Origin: Nocardioides terrigena
Lineage (GTDB): Bacteria; Actinomycetota; Actinomycetes; Propionibacteriales; Nocardioidaceae
Length of the DNA stretch: 64,000 nt
NCBI RefSeq assembly: GCF_003047265.1
Contig: NZ_PZYY01000005.1
Location: forward strand, 248,001-312,000
Direction of reading: 5' to 3'
Each line of letters starts with the position of its first letter. Within the stretch, counting starts at the first letter, position 1. Under the pieces are notes generated by a model. That model did no database searches. It saw only the letters and a program-made list of their open reading frames with translations, and was not told where the DNA came from. Of this stretch, positions 10,023 to 18,030 are shown one piece after another. Position numbers and translations under genes: made by a program.

Positions 10023-10724
10023 ATGGAACGTGTGACCTCTCCTCTCGCCCTGCCGCACCTGTCCGACCTGAGCGACGACGAGCTGACGCAGGCCTACGCG
10101 CCGCTGGCCGAGCCGTGGCTGCGGGTCAACTTCGTCAGCACCGTCGACGGCGCCGCGCAGGGCGGCGACGGCCTCAGCAAGAGCATCAACAACCCCGTCG
10201 ACAAGCGGGTCTTCGACGCGTTGCGGCGCAACGCCGACTGCCTGGTGGTGGGGGCGGGCACGCTGCGTGACGAGGGGTACGACGTCCCGAAGATCCCGCT
10301 GGTCGTCGTGTCCGGCTCCGGGGAGGTGCCCGAGACGCTGCGCGAGGCCCCCGAGGGCCGGATCCTGATGGCGACGACCGCGTCGGCCTCCGGACTCGCT
10401 GAGTCGCGGTCGCTGCTCGGGGACGAGCAGGTGCTCGTGCTGGGCGAGGACGCGGTGGACCTCGTGGAACTCAAGTCGCGGCTGGCCGCGCGGGGCTGGG
10501 TGGACCAGCTGTGCGAGGGCGGGCCGGGGCTCTTCGCCGCTGCGCTCGAGGCCGGGGTCGTGGACGAGCTGTGTCTCACCATCGTGCCGCGGCTGCTGGG
10601 CGGGGACTTCACCCGGATCACCGCCGGCGCGGACCTCGATGTGTCACTGACCCCCCACTCGTTGCTGGAGGAGGAGGGGACGCTGCTGGGCCGCTGGCTG
10701 GTCGCCGGCGGCCGCAGCAGCTGA
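10023..10724 (+). CDS. RibD C-terminal/DHFR-like pyrimidine reductase family protein
   Basis: The 233-residue protein matches the RibD_C (DHFR-fold) reductases: LRVNFVSTVDGAA at the start of the domain, then RVFDALRRNADCLVVGAGTLRDEGY (nucleotide-binding loop) and CEGGPGLFAAALEAGVVDELCLT. In RibD this domain reduces the ribosylamino-pyrimidine of riboflavin synthesis with NADPH. Stand-alone copies are common in actinobacteria and often have unknown substrates. No deaminase domain is fused and no other rib gene is near. Its pairing with the DHPS-like gene hints at a pterin/flavin-type substrate, which is inference. A GTG at 10032 is an alternative start. Confidence 0.8.
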   Translation: MERVTSPLALPHLSDLSDDELTQAYAPLAEPWLRVNFVSTVDGAAQGGDGLSKSINNPVDKRVFDALRRNADCLVVGAGTLRDEGYDVPKIPLVVVSGSGEVPETLREAPEGRILMATTASASGLAESRSLLGDEQVLVLGEDAVDLVELKSRLAARGWVDQLCEGGPGLFAAALEAGVVDELCLTIVPRLLGGDFTRITAGADLDVSLTPHSLLEEEGTLLGRWLVAGGRSS

Positions 10725-10737
10725 TCTCCGGTTTTGC

Positions 10738-11262
10738 TCAGCCCAGGGCGGAGAGCAGGGCCTTGCTGAAGGAGGGCAGGTCGTCGGGGTTGCGCGAGGT
10801 GATGAGGTTGCCGTCCTCGACGACCTCCTCGTCGACCCAGTCGCCGCCCGCGTTGCGGATGTCGGTCTGCAGGCTCGGCCACGAGGTGACCCGCTTGCCG
10901 GACAGGACGCCGGCCTCGACGAGGGTCCACGGGGCGTGGCAGATCGCGGCGACGGGCTTGCCCGACTCGACGAACGCCTTGATGAAGGCGACCGACTTCT
11001 CGTCCATCCGCAGGGCGTCGGGGTTGGCGACACCGCCGGGGAGGACGAGGGCGTCGTAGTCGTCGACGGAGGCGTCGGCGACGGTCGTGTCGACCGAGCG
11101 GGTCTCGGCCTTGTCGAGGTGGTTGAAGAGCTGGACCTCGCCGGACTCGGGGGACAGCAGCTCGGCCGTGTGGCCGGCGCCGGTGACGGCGTCCCACGGG
11201 TCGGTGAGCTCGACTGCCTCGATGCCCTCGGATGCGGTCAGGAATGCGATGCGCTTGGTCAT
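10738..11262 (-). CDS. DJ-1/PfpI family protein (type 1 glutamine amidotransferase-like)
   Basis: The 174-residue protein matches PfpI/YhbO/DJ-1: RIAFLTASEGIEAVEL at the N-terminus, DYDALVLPGG at 68-77, and the nucleophile elbow AICHAPW with Cys108 and His109. Family members are described as deglycases or stress proteins and some are proteases; the exact reaction is disputed. GGAGGG lies just upstream of the ATG at 11262 (a canonical ribosome-binding site), unlike the leaderless neighbours, and this fixes the start well inside a longer open frame. It converges on the RibD-like gene with a 13-bp gap. Confidence 0.88.
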   Translation of the reverse strand: MTKRIAFLTASEGIEAVELTDPWDAVTGAGHTAELLSPESGEVQLFNHLDKAETRSVDTTVADASVDDYDALVLPGGVANPDALRMDEKSVAFIKAFVESGKPVAAICHAPWTLVEAGVLSGKRVTSWPSLQTDIRNAGGDWVDEEVVEDGNLITSRNPDDLPSFSKALLSALG

Positions 11263-11379
11263 GCCCTCCACGGTGTCTCGCGGGGAGGGGCTGGACAACA
11301 CACCTGCGGGTGGTGCGGGGCCACGGCCGCTGGATGGCGGGTCGGATCCCTCTGGGGCGGCGGGCGCTAGCCTCACGGC

Positions 11380-12081
11380 GTGACCGACGACACCACGATG
11401 CCCGCCGAATCCACCGCCCCTCGCATCGGGGACCAGACCATCGCCGTCCTCGGCGGCACCGGCCCCCAGGGGCGCGGACTGACCCGGCGCTTCGCCACCG
11501 CCGGGCTGACCGTGGTGCTCGGCAGCCGCACGGCCGACAAGGCCGAGGCGACCGCCGCCGAGCTGTCCTCGGCCCTCGGCATTCCCGTGTCCGGGGCGAG
11601 CAACGCCGACGCCGCGGCCGCCGCGGACGTCGTACTGGTCGTCGTACCGTGGGACGGGCACCGGGAGCTGCTCGAGTCGCTCCGCGACACCCTGGCCGGC
11701 AAGGTCGTCGTCGACTGCGTCAACCCGCTCGGCTTCGACAAGCAGGGGCCCTACGCGCTGCAGGTCGAGGAGGGGTCGGCCACCCAGCAGGCCGCCGCGA
11801 TCCTCACGGAGTCCCGCGTCGTCGGCGCCTTCCACAACGTCTCGGCCGTCCTCCTCGAGGACCCGGCCGTCGAGCGCGTCGAGACCGACGTCCTCGTCCT
11901 CGGCGACGACCGCGAGGCCACCACGCTCGTCCAGGAGCTCGCCGACGTCGTTCCCGGCATGCGCGGGGTGTACGGCGGACGGTTGCGCAACGCGCACCAG
12001 GTCGAGGCCCTGACCGCCAACCTGATCGCCATCAACCGGCGCTACAAGTGCCACGCGGGGTTGCGCGTCACCGACGTCTGA
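11380..12081 (+). CDS. NADPH-dependent F420 reductase (F420H2:NADP+ oxidoreductase)
   Basis: The enzyme passes hydride between NADPH and cofactor F420. The 233-residue protein has a Rossmann motif after a short extension (IAVLGGTGPQGRGL, about 21-34), the NADP-selecting LGSRTADKA (47-55), DVVLVVVPWDGH, and the family signature VVDCVNPL. GAFHNVSA and a Leu/Ile/Asn-rich C-terminus also agree with Fno/NpdG. The GTG start at 11380 is preceded by TAGCCT (11368-11373) with 6 nt between, implying a leaderless mRNA. Its TGA stop (12079-12081) is the left boundary of the inserted tnpB element, so any native terminator has been displaced. Confidence 0.88.
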   Translation: MTDDTTMPAESTAPRIGDQTIAVLGGTGPQGRGLTRRFATAGLTVVLGSRTADKAEATAAELSSALGIPVSGASNADAAAAADVVLVVVPWDGHRELLESLRDTLAGKVVVDCVNPLGFDKQGPYALQVEEGSATQQAAAILTESRVVGAFHNVSAVLLEDPAVERVETDVLVLGDDREATTLVQELADVVPGMRGVYGGRLRNAHQVEALTANLIAINRRYKCHAGLRVTDV

Positions 12082-12098
12082 CTGGGTGTGTCCCTATT
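12082..12098. repeat. Left terminal inverted repeat of the tnpB element
   Basis: Reads CTGGGTGTGTCCCTATT and is perfectly complementary to 13865-13881. It starts at the first base after the stop codon of the F420 reductase gene. Confidence 0.85.
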
Positions 12099-12328
12099 GC
12101 ACTGACGACGAGCACGGTCACCGTGCGGGGCATGGCCTGCTCAGTACGCGGCGGTCCGCGAGGACGGCACGCAGCTGGCGGACGCATTTCGCCAGGCCGC
12201 CGATCTGCACGACGAGCTCGTGCAGGCACTCTCCCGCGCCGTCTGAAGCAGAGCGCCCTCCACACCTGCCGGTCAGCGGTACCGCGGGTTCGCGGTCTTT
12301 GTCGGTGCCGACCGGCACCATCAGGGGC

Positions 12329-13696
12329 ATGCCCGTAGCTGCTGGAAGGACCGCCGATGCCGCGCTGGTCTCGCACACCGGTGTGGCGTTGACCCGGGCC
12401 ACGACGTTCCGGTTCACCCTCGACGTCACCAGCGAGCAGCACCAACGGCTGTTGGCGCATGCCGGGGCGTCCAGGCTGGCGTTCAACCATCACCTGGCCC
12501 GGGTGAAGGCGAACCTCGACCAGCGTGCCGCCGAACGCACCTACGGGGTGCCGGAGGAGGACCTGACGCCGGCGTTGTCGTGGAGCAAGGTCTCCTTCAT
12601 CAACCACATGAACGCCTGGAAGGACGGCCGCGCGGTCGACGCGCCGGTCAACCACGACGGCAGCCGGGGTCTGCCGTGGCGAGGCGAGGTGTCGACCGAT
12701 GTGTTCGAGACCGCGTCCGTGCACGCCGCCCAGGCGCTGGCGAACTGGGCGGCCTCTCGGAACGGCGCACGGGCCGGCAGGGTGGTCGGGTTCCCGCGGT
12801 TCAAGTCCCGGCACAAGACGACGCCGGCGTTCCGGCTCCGCGCCAAGTACCCCGAGGGTGCCGCGCCACCGGTCCGTCCGACCGGACCAAAGGCGATGCG
12901 GTTCCCCAAGCTCGGTGAGCTCGGGGTCCGCGAGTCCACCCGCCGGCTACGTCGGCTGCTTCAGCAGGGCCGCTTCCACGCCTACGCCGCCGCGTTCCGG
13001 TACGAGCGCGGCCGCTGGGTCGTCTCGGTCACCGGCGTCGCCGCACCGTTCCACCCGGCCCGCCGCACCACCACCGGCCGCCACCGGGCCCGGGTCGGGG
13101 TCGACCTCGGCGTGAAGACCCTCGCGCTCGCCGCCGACGAACACGGCAACCTCCGAGGAACCTGGGAGGGGGTGAAAGCGCTCCACACAGCCCAAGCGCG
13201 CCTGAAGCTGGCTAACCAGAGGTACTCGAGAACCAAGAGGGACTCCAACGGCCGCAAGAAGGCAGCACGACGTCTGGGCAAGCTCCACGCCCGCGTCGCT
13301 GCGGTACGGAAGGCGCTGTTGCACCAGATCACCGCCGACCTCGCCAAGGGCTACGCCTGTCTCGTGGTCGAAGACCTGAACACCGCCGGCATGCTCGCCA
13401 ACCGGCGGCTGGCACGGGTGGTCTCCGACGCTGCGTTCGCAGAGCTGCGCCGGCAACTCGAGTACAAGAGCAGTTGGTACGGCACCGAGCTCGTCATCGC
13501 TGACCGCTGGTTCCCGTCGTCCAAGACCTGCTCCGGCTGCGGGAGCATCAAGGCCGACCTGACCTTGGCCGACCGCACCTACCGATGCGACTCCTGCGGT
13601 CTGGCCATCGACCGCGACGTCAACGCCGCGATCAACCTCGCCCGCTACACCGAACCACCACCGCGCAGTTCACCGCCACAACATGTGGCCGCCTGA
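12329..13696 (+). CDS. tnpB: TnpB RNA-guided endonuclease (IS200/IS605 OrfB family)
   Basis: From the ATG at 12329 the protein has 455 residues. It has the N-terminal OrfB helix-turn-helix region and FPRFKSRHK at 155-163. The split RuvC nuclease shows Asp259 (GVDLGVKTLA), Glu348 (VVEDLN) and Asp428/430 (DRDVNAAINLA). A zinc finger lies between the last two, with Cys401, Cys404, Cys420 and Cys423. All catalytic positions are intact. TnpB uses an RNA from the element's right end to cut donor sites beside a short target motif, keeping the element from being lost. No frameshift or internal stop is seen. Several in-frame upstream codons exist, so the start is approximate. Confidence 0.9.
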   Translation: MPVAAGRTADAALVSHTGVALTRATTFRFTLDVTSEQHQRLLAHAGASRLAFNHHLARVKANLDQRAAERTYGVPEEDLTPALSWSKVSFINHMNAWKDGRAVDAPVNHDGSRGLPWRGEVSTDVFETASVHAAQALANWAASRNGARAGRVVGFPRFKSRHKTTPAFRLRAKYPEGAAPPVRPTGPKAMRFPKLGELGVRESTRRLRRLLQQGRFHAYAAAFRYERGRWVVSVTGVAAPFHPARRTTTGRHRARVGVDLGVKTLALAADEHGNLRGTWEGVKALHTAQARLKLANQRYSRTKRDSNGRKKAARRLGKLHARVAAVRKALLHQITADLAKGYACLVVEDLNTAGMLANRRLARVVSDAAFAELRRQLEYKSSWYGTELVIADRWFPSSKTCSGCGSIKADLTLADRTYRCDSCGLAIDRDVNAAINLARYTEPPPRSSPPQHVAA

Positions 13697-13881
13697 CGCC
13701 CGCACCGCGTCTGCACCCGGATGGGCCGGGGAAGAGCTGACCGCCACCCTGCAGCACTGGGACACTGGGTCGGAACCGAGGTAAGACCACCCCAGTGGCG
13801 CTCGGACGGCGACCAAACCACACGTCCGTCAGGGCAGTGGTGAAGGGGAGCCGGCGTCGTCCCGAATAGGGACACACCCAG
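13697..13881 (+). ncRNA. Putative omega/guide RNA scaffold region of the TnpB element
   Basis: In characterised TnpB systems the guide RNA scaffold covers the tnpB 3' end and the right end of the element, and the guide is the flanking host sequence. Here that would place the scaffold in 13697-13881 and the guide from 13882 into the MFS gene 5' region. Position is inferred from the family; no covariance support is available. Confidence 0.35.
13865..13881. repeat. Right terminal inverted repeat of the tnpB element
   Basis: Reads AATAGGGACACACCCAG, the exact reverse complement of the left end, and is followed by TGA as the left end is preceded by TGA. Confidence 0.85.
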
Positions 13882-13920
13882 TGAGGAATGCGGCCACGCC
13901 GGGAGGTGTTGCGACCGGAC

Positions 13921-15258
13921 GTGGCCCAGACAGTGACGACCCCCGTGCAGGCACCCGACGACTCCCGTCGGGTGTCCGTGCTGCTGGGTCTCCTCTTCGG
14001 CCTTGCCGGCATGGGCTCGTCGTCGGCGGCCGTCGCCCTGCCGTTGATGGCGCCCGACCTCGGGGTGAGCGTCGGGACGGCCGCGTGGAGCATCAGCCTC
14101 TACGTCCTGATGCTCGCCGTGACGACGGCCGTCTACGGCCGGGTCAGCGACCTGGTCGGCGTACGCCTCCCGCTCGTCTTCGGCATCACCCTGATGACGG
14201 TCGGCGCGCTCTCGGCGGCCCTGGCCCCGACCTTCGAGGTGCTGCTCGTCGCCCGGCTCTTCCAGGGCGCCGGCGCGGCGGCGGTGCCGACGCTCGGGGT
14301 GGCGGCGCTGAGCGCGCGGTACGCCGGGTCGGTGCGCGGTCTGGCCCTCGGCCGGCTCGCCGGGGTCGCGGCGGCGATCAGCTGCCTCGGGCCGCTGGTG
14401 GGCGGGGTCGTCGAGCACGCGCTGGGCTGGCGCGCGGTGATGGCGCTGCCGATCCTCGGCGTGGTCGTGATCCCGTTCCTCTGGCACGCGCTGGCCGGCG
14501 GCGGCACCGGCGCGCGGCTCGACATCATCGGGGCCGTGCTCGTCGCCGTCACCTCGGGCGGGCTGGTGCTGCTCGTGCAGTCCCCGACCAGCGGGCTCGC
14601 GATCGCCGTCACCGGGGCGCTGATGCTGCTGCTGGGCGCCCCGCTCGTGGCGATGCGGGTGCGGCGCAAGCCGCACGGCTTCCTGCCGATGGCGGTCATC
14701 CGCAACGGCAAGGTGGTCCGCTCGGCGGTCGCGGCGGCGTCGATCCCGGCGTCGTGGTTCGCCCTGCTCATCGGTGTCCCGGCCGTGCTGGTCAACGCGG
14801 GCTGGGAGCCGTGGGAGGTCGGGCTGCTGCTCGTGCCCAGCGCGGTCATCGCCCTGCTCGTCCCGCGATTCGCCGGCCCGCTGCTCGACCGCATCGGGGG
14901 CTCCTGGAGCCTCGCGGTCAGCGGTGTCGTGGCCGCCCTGACGATGCTCCTCGCCGCGCTCGGCACCCAGCTCGTCGCGCCCGTCCCGGTGGGCATCGCG
15001 GTCGCGCTGGCGACCGTGTCGTTCGGCCTCGGCCAGCCCGCGCTCACCGCGCTGGTGGGTGACGCGGTGCACGCCGACGTCCGGGGCGTGGCCTTGGGCA
15101 TCGCCACCCTGCTCTTCCTCGTCGGCGGCAGCGTCGGCTCCGCGGTGGTCGCCGGGCTCGGCGAGGTCATCGGGATCCCCGGGAGCCTCGCCGCGCTCGC
15201 CGTGCTCCCGGCCCTCGGGCTCCTCGCGCTGGTGCCCGACCTGCGGCGGTCGCGCTGA
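13921..15258 (+). CDS. MFS drug-efflux-type transporter
   Basis: The protein (445 residues from GTG 13921) has about 12 membrane segments. It has the MFS motif A region (GRVSDLVGVRLPLVFG after helix 2) and motif C-like GRLAGVAAAISCLGPLVGG in helix 5, as in the DHA antiporters that exchange protons for drugs. The gene begins 40 bp after the tnpB element, so its promoter may have been altered by the insertion. An in-frame ATG at 13888 would add 11 residues but has no usable ribosome-binding site. GGAGG at about 13898 is 14 nt before the GTG, which is long, so the start is uncertain. Substrate unknown. Confidence 0.82.
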   Translation: MAQTVTTPVQAPDDSRRVSVLLGLLFGLAGMGSSSAAVALPLMAPDLGVSVGTAAWSISLYVLMLAVTTAVYGRVSDLVGVRLPLVFGITLMTVGALSAALAPTFEVLLVARLFQGAGAAAVPTLGVAALSARYAGSVRGLALGRLAGVAAAISCLGPLVGGVVEHALGWRAVMALPILGVVVIPFLWHALAGGGTGARLDIIGAVLVAVTSGGLVLLVQSPTSGLAIAVTGALMLLLGAPLVAMRVRRKPHGFLPMAVIRNGKVVRSAVAAASIPASWFALLIGVPAVLVNAGWEPWEVGLLLVPSAVIALLVPRFAGPLLDRIGGSWSLAVSGVVAALTMLLAALGTQLVAPVPVGIAVALATVSFGLGQPALTALVGDAVHADVRGVALGIATLLFLVGGSVGSAVVAGLGEVIGIPGSLAALAVLPALGLLALVPDLRRSR

Positions 15259-15260
15259 TC

Positions 15261-15278
15261 GCTGCCGTTCCCGGCAGC
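15261..15278. terminator. Small hairpin between MFS and rhomboid genes
   Basis: A 7-bp GC-rich stem (15261-15267 with 15272-15278) closes a 4-nt loop immediately after the MFS stop codon. No T-tract follows, so activity as a terminator is tentative. Confidence 0.4.
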
Positions 15279-15295
15279 CTCGTACTCTCGATGGC

Positions 15296-15901
15296 ATGAC
15301 CACGCCCGCCCTCACCCGCACGTCCCCGTCCTGGGGCCAGGCCGGGGTGTGGAGCTTCGGGTTCGTGGCGGTGCTGTGGGTCGCGGAGATCGTCGACACC
15401 CTGCTGGGCAACCGGCTCGACGCGGAGGGGATTCGGCCGGGCTACAGCGACGGGCTGAGCGGGATCGCGTTCGCGCCGCTGCTGCACGCCGGCTTCGGGC
15501 ACCTCATCGCCAACAGCGTGCCGCTGCTGGTCCTCGGCTTCCTGATCCTGCTCTCCGGTGTCGCCCGGTGGGCGGCGGTCACGACGCTGGTCTGGGTCGT
15601 CGCCGGGGTCGGGACGTGGCTCTTCGGTGGTGTCGGGACCGTCCACCTCGGGGCGTCGGGCCTGGTCTTCGGGTGGCTGACCTACCTGATCGTCCGCGGC
15701 TTCGTCACCCGGCGGCCGGGCCAGATCCTGGTCGGGATCGCGGTCCTGATGGCGTACGGCGGGGCGCTGTGGGGCGTGCTCCCCGGCCAGCCCGGGATCT
15801 CCTGGCAGGGACACCTCTTCGGCGCGATCGGCGGCGTGCTCGCCGCCTGGTGGCTGTCCGGTGGGCGCCGGGGCGAGCCCGTCGACCGCTACGTCCGCTG
15901 A
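15296..15901 (+). CDS. Rhomboid family intramembrane serine protease
   Basis: The 201-residue polytopic protein has six membrane segments. It carries the rhomboid catalytic serine in GASGLVFGW and the histidine in GHLFGAIGG of the last helix, plus HAGFGHLIANSVPLLVLG matching the L1/helix-2 HxxxxHxxxN motif. It would cleave transmembrane substrates within the membrane. The ATG at 15296 has TACTCT (15283-15288) 7 nt upstream, consistent with leaderless expression. No neighbouring gene suggests a substrate. Confidence 0.88.
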   Translation: MTTPALTRTSPSWGQAGVWSFGFVAVLWVAEIVDTLLGNRLDAEGIRPGYSDGLSGIAFAPLLHAGFGHLIANSVPLLVLGFLILLSGVARWAAVTTLVWVVAGVGTWLFGGVGTVHLGASGLVFGWLTYLIVRGFVTRRPGQILVGIAVLMAYGGALWGVLPGQPGISWQGHLFGAIGGVLAAWWLSGGRRGEPVDRYVR

Positions 15902-15922
15902 GCGTCGTACGACCTGTCCCGG

Positions 15923-16004
15923 GGTTTCGAGGCTCGCTGCGCTCGCACCTCAACCACCGAGGGCGGGGTTTCGAGGCTCGCTGCGCTCGCACCTCAACCA
16001 CCGA
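15923..16004. repeat. Two direct copies of a 38-bp REP-like palindromic repeat
   Basis: Copies at 15923-15960 and 15967-16004 are identical and separated by 6 bp. Each begins GGTTTCGAGGCTCGCTGCGC and ends CACCTCAACCACCGA, with the GCTCGCTGCGCTCGC centre forming an imperfect hairpin. They fill the gap between the convergent rhomboid and acyl-CoA dehydrogenase genes and may act as bidirectional terminators. Other copies lie at 7439 (reverse) and 58335 (diverged). Confidence 0.88.
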
Positions 16005-16011
16005 ACAAGCG

Positions 16012-17172
16012 TCAGCGGATCGTGCCGGCGTTGTCCCTGGCGAGCGAGCGCGAGATGACCATCCGCTGGATCTGGTTGGTGCCCTCGAAGATCTGCATGA
16101 CCTTGGCCTCGCGCATGTAGCGCTCGACCGGGAAGTCGCGGGTGTAGCCGTAGCCGCCGAGCACCTGGACCGCGTCGGTGGTGACCTTCATGGCGTTGTC
16201 GGTGGCGACCATCTTGGCGATCGAGGCCTCGCGGGAGAACGGCTGCCCGGCGTCGCGGAGTCGCGCGGCGTGGAGCACCGTGGCGCGGGCCGAGACGATC
16301 GCGGCCTCCATGTCGGCCAGCACGAAGGCGAGGCCCTGGTGCTCGATGATCGGCTTGCCGAAGGTCTCCCGCTCGCGGGCGTAGGCGACCGCGGCGTCGA
16401 GGGCGCCCTGGGCGAGGCCGACGGCCACCGCGGCGATGCCGAGGCGGCCGGAGTCGAGACCGGCGAGGGCGATGCGCAGGCCCTCGCCCTCCTCGCCGAG
16501 CCGGCGCGAGGCCGGGACGCGGACGTCGTCGAAGCGCATGGTGGCGGTGGCCGAGCCGGTGAGCCCCATCTTGCGCTCGGGCGGGTCGGCGACCAGCCCG
16601 GGGGTCGAGGCCGGGACGAGGAAGCAGGAGATGCCGTTGCGGTCGTCGGAGGTGCGGGCCATCACCTTGTAGAAGTCGGCGTGGCCGCCGTGGGTGGTCC
16701 ACGCCTTGGCGCCGTTGATGACGTAGTCGTCGCCGTCGCGCCGGGCCGTCGTACGCATCGCTGCCGGGTCGGAGCCCGCGTGCGCCTCGGACAGGCAGTA
16801 GGCGCCGAGCAGGTCGCCGCCGAGCATGTCGGGCAGCCACTCGGCCTTCTGCTCGTCGGTGCCGAACGAGTACAGACCGAAGCAGGACAGTGCGTGCACC
16901 GAGACGCCGACACCCACCGACGACCACACCGCGGCGATCTCCTCGAGCACCTGGAGGTAGACCTCGTAGGGCTGCCCGCCGCCGCCGTGCTCCTCGGGGT
17001 AGGGGAGTCCCAGCAGGCCGGCCCGGCCCAGCATCGTGAAGACGTCGCGCGGGAAGGTCTCGGTCGCCTCGGCCTCCGCGGAGCGCGGGGCCAGCTCGCG
17101 GGTCGCGATCTCGCGGGTGAGGGCGAGGAGGTCTCGCGCCTCCTCGGTGGGCAGCACGCGGCTGGCGGTCAT
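16012..17172 (-). CDS. Acyl-CoA dehydrogenase
   Basis: This 386-residue FAD enzyme introduces the 2,3-double bond in acyl-CoA and passes electrons to ETF. It has the N-terminal helical domain, the FAD signature AYCLSEAHAGSD, WTTHGG, and the catalytic base Glu363 in QIFEGTNQIQR, the position used by short/medium-chain and branched-chain enzymes. VLGGYGYTRDFPVERYMREAK is fully conserved. Length is normal. No other beta-oxidation gene is adjacent, so chain-length preference is open. It is transcribed divergently from the small membrane protein gene. Confidence 0.93.
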   Translation of the reverse strand: MTASRVLPTEEARDLLALTREIATRELAPRSAEAEATETFPRDVFTMLGRAGLLGLPYPEEHGGGGQPYEVYLQVLEEIAAVWSSVGVGVSVHALSCFGLYSFGTDEQKAEWLPDMLGGDLLGAYCLSEAHAGSDPAAMRTTARRDGDDYVINGAKAWTTHGGHADFYKVMARTSDDRNGISCFLVPASTPGLVADPPERKMGLTGSATATMRFDDVRVPASRRLGEEGEGLRIALAGLDSGRLGIAAVAVGLAQGALDAAVAYARERETFGKPIIEHQGLAFVLADMEAAIVSARATVLHAARLRDAGQPFSREASIAKMVATDNAMKVTTDAVQVLGGYGYTRDFPVERYMREAKVMQIFEGTNQIQRMVISRSLARDNAGTIR

Positions 17173-17330
17173 GCGGTGGTCCTCCCGGGGATGTGGCTGA
17201 GGATTGGAACGAGTGGGCTGTACCGGTGACGGTGGTCACGCTGCCGATCACCCTAGGCGGCGTAGTCCGTCCGAGCCATTTGCCCATCACCCGCCTCGCG
17301 GCTCGTCTGGTCACCTCTACGTTGCGCACC

Positions 17331-17966
17331 ATGGACGACCACTGGCTGCCGTACTCGGCGGCGGCCCTGGCGAGCGGTGCGGTCGCCCTGGTCCTCGGCA
17401 CGCTGAGCCTCCCGATGAGCTCCGACGACATGGCCCTCCTCCAGAGCGCGCAGGTCGAGGGGGGCCGCTGGATCATGGCGGCGGCGGCCTTCTTCTTCTG
17501 CGCCGTCGGGATGGGCCTCGGGCTGCCGACGTTCGTCTACACGCTGCCCCGGCGCGGTCGCCGGTTCGGCTACGCGGGCACCACGGTGCTCGGCGTCGCG
17601 ACGCTGGCCATGGCGGCGTACGGCGCGCTGCTGGTGTTCTTCCAGGCGCTGGCCGCCCACGGGATCATCGACGAGTCGGAGATGGTCCTGCTCGGCCAGG
17701 ACCCGGGGCTGCGTGGCTTCACGCTCGTCTTCGTCGGCAGCTTCTACCTCGGGGAGGTGCTCCTCGCCGTCGGGATGCTCCGGGCGCGCACCGTCCCGCG
17801 CTGGGTGCCGGTCCTGTTCCTCCTGCACGTCGCGATGTTGCCGCTGACCGACCTCGTCCCGCAGCTGGCGGCCGCCGACGCCCTCGTCGTCGGCGTCGCC
17901 TTCATGGGGGTGGCGGTGCACTCCAACGAGCGCTTCCAGCTGGCCCGGGTGGGCCGCGAGCACTGA
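17331..17966 (+). CDS. Six-helix membrane protein of unknown function
   Basis: The 211-residue product has about six hydrophobic helices and short charged loops, with no recognised enzymatic motif; I cannot name the family with confidence. The ATG at 17331 was preferred over an in-frame start at 17193 because TACGTT (17318-17323) ends 7 nt before it and because the upstream codons encode an unlikely leader. It precedes a MerR-controlled ABC exporter operon by 64 bp but has its own promoter, and a small GCCCG/CGGGC hairpin (17978-17992) separates them. Confidence 0.65.
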   Translation: MDDHWLPYSAAALASGAVALVLGTLSLPMSSDDMALLQSAQVEGGRWIMAAAAFFFCAVGMGLGLPTFVYTLPRRGRRFGYAGTTVLGVATLAMAAYGALLVFFQALAAHGIIDESEMVLLGQDPGLRGFTLVFVGSFYLGEVLLAVGMLRARTVPRWVPVLFLLHVAMLPLTDLVPQLAAADALVVGVAFMGVAVHSNERFQLARVGREH

Positions 17967-17992
17967 CCCCTCCACAGGCCCGGGTTTCGGGC

Positions 17993-18024
17993 TTGACCCT
18001 GACGCAGCGTCAGGGCTGGAGGCT
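17993..18024 (+). promoter_or_regulatory. MerR-type operator and promoter of the ABC exporter operon
   Basis: A perfect 19-bp palindrome CCCTGACGCAGCGTCAGGG (17997-18015) lies between TTGACC (17993-17998) and GAGGCT (18019-18024), a 20-bp spacer. The start codon at 18031 follows 6 nt later. Palindromes inside over-long -35/-10 spacers are the hallmark of MerR-family activation, and the operon encodes a MerR protein (19585-20355) that would use it. Confidence 0.75.
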
Positions 18025-18030
18025 GGTCCC

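Larger units (their letters stand above)
12082..13881 (+). mobile_element. 1800-bp TnpB element with perfect 17-bp terminal inverted repeats
   Basis: The left end CTGGGTGTGTCCCTATT (12082-12098) is repeated as an exact reverse complement at 13865-13881. The trinucleotide TGA flanks both ends directly (12079-12081 and 13882-13884). Inside is one intact tnpB and no tnpA, as in IS1341-type members of the IS200/IS605 group. That group normally lacks terminal inverted repeats, so the boundary type is odd. About 170 bp between the tnpB stop and the right end is where the guide (omega) RNA would be expected. The first 230 bp show no start-bearing gene. Confidence 0.8.

Noticed and set aside
12082..13881. 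DDE-transposase insertion sequence
   Set aside because: Despite the inverted repeats, the only intact gene has TnpB RuvC and zinc-finger motifs; no DDE transposase is present.
15349..17229. 626-codon open frame on the plus strand opposite the acyl-CoA dehydrogenase
   Set aside because: Antisense shadow: low-complexity Arg/Gly/Val composition, and it overlaps two well-defined genes and both REP copies.
17193..17330. Upstream extension of the six-helix membrane protein from ATG 17193
   Set aside because: The extra 46 residues overlap the promoter region of the divergent dehydrogenase; ATG 17331 has a -10 hexamer at the leaderless distance.
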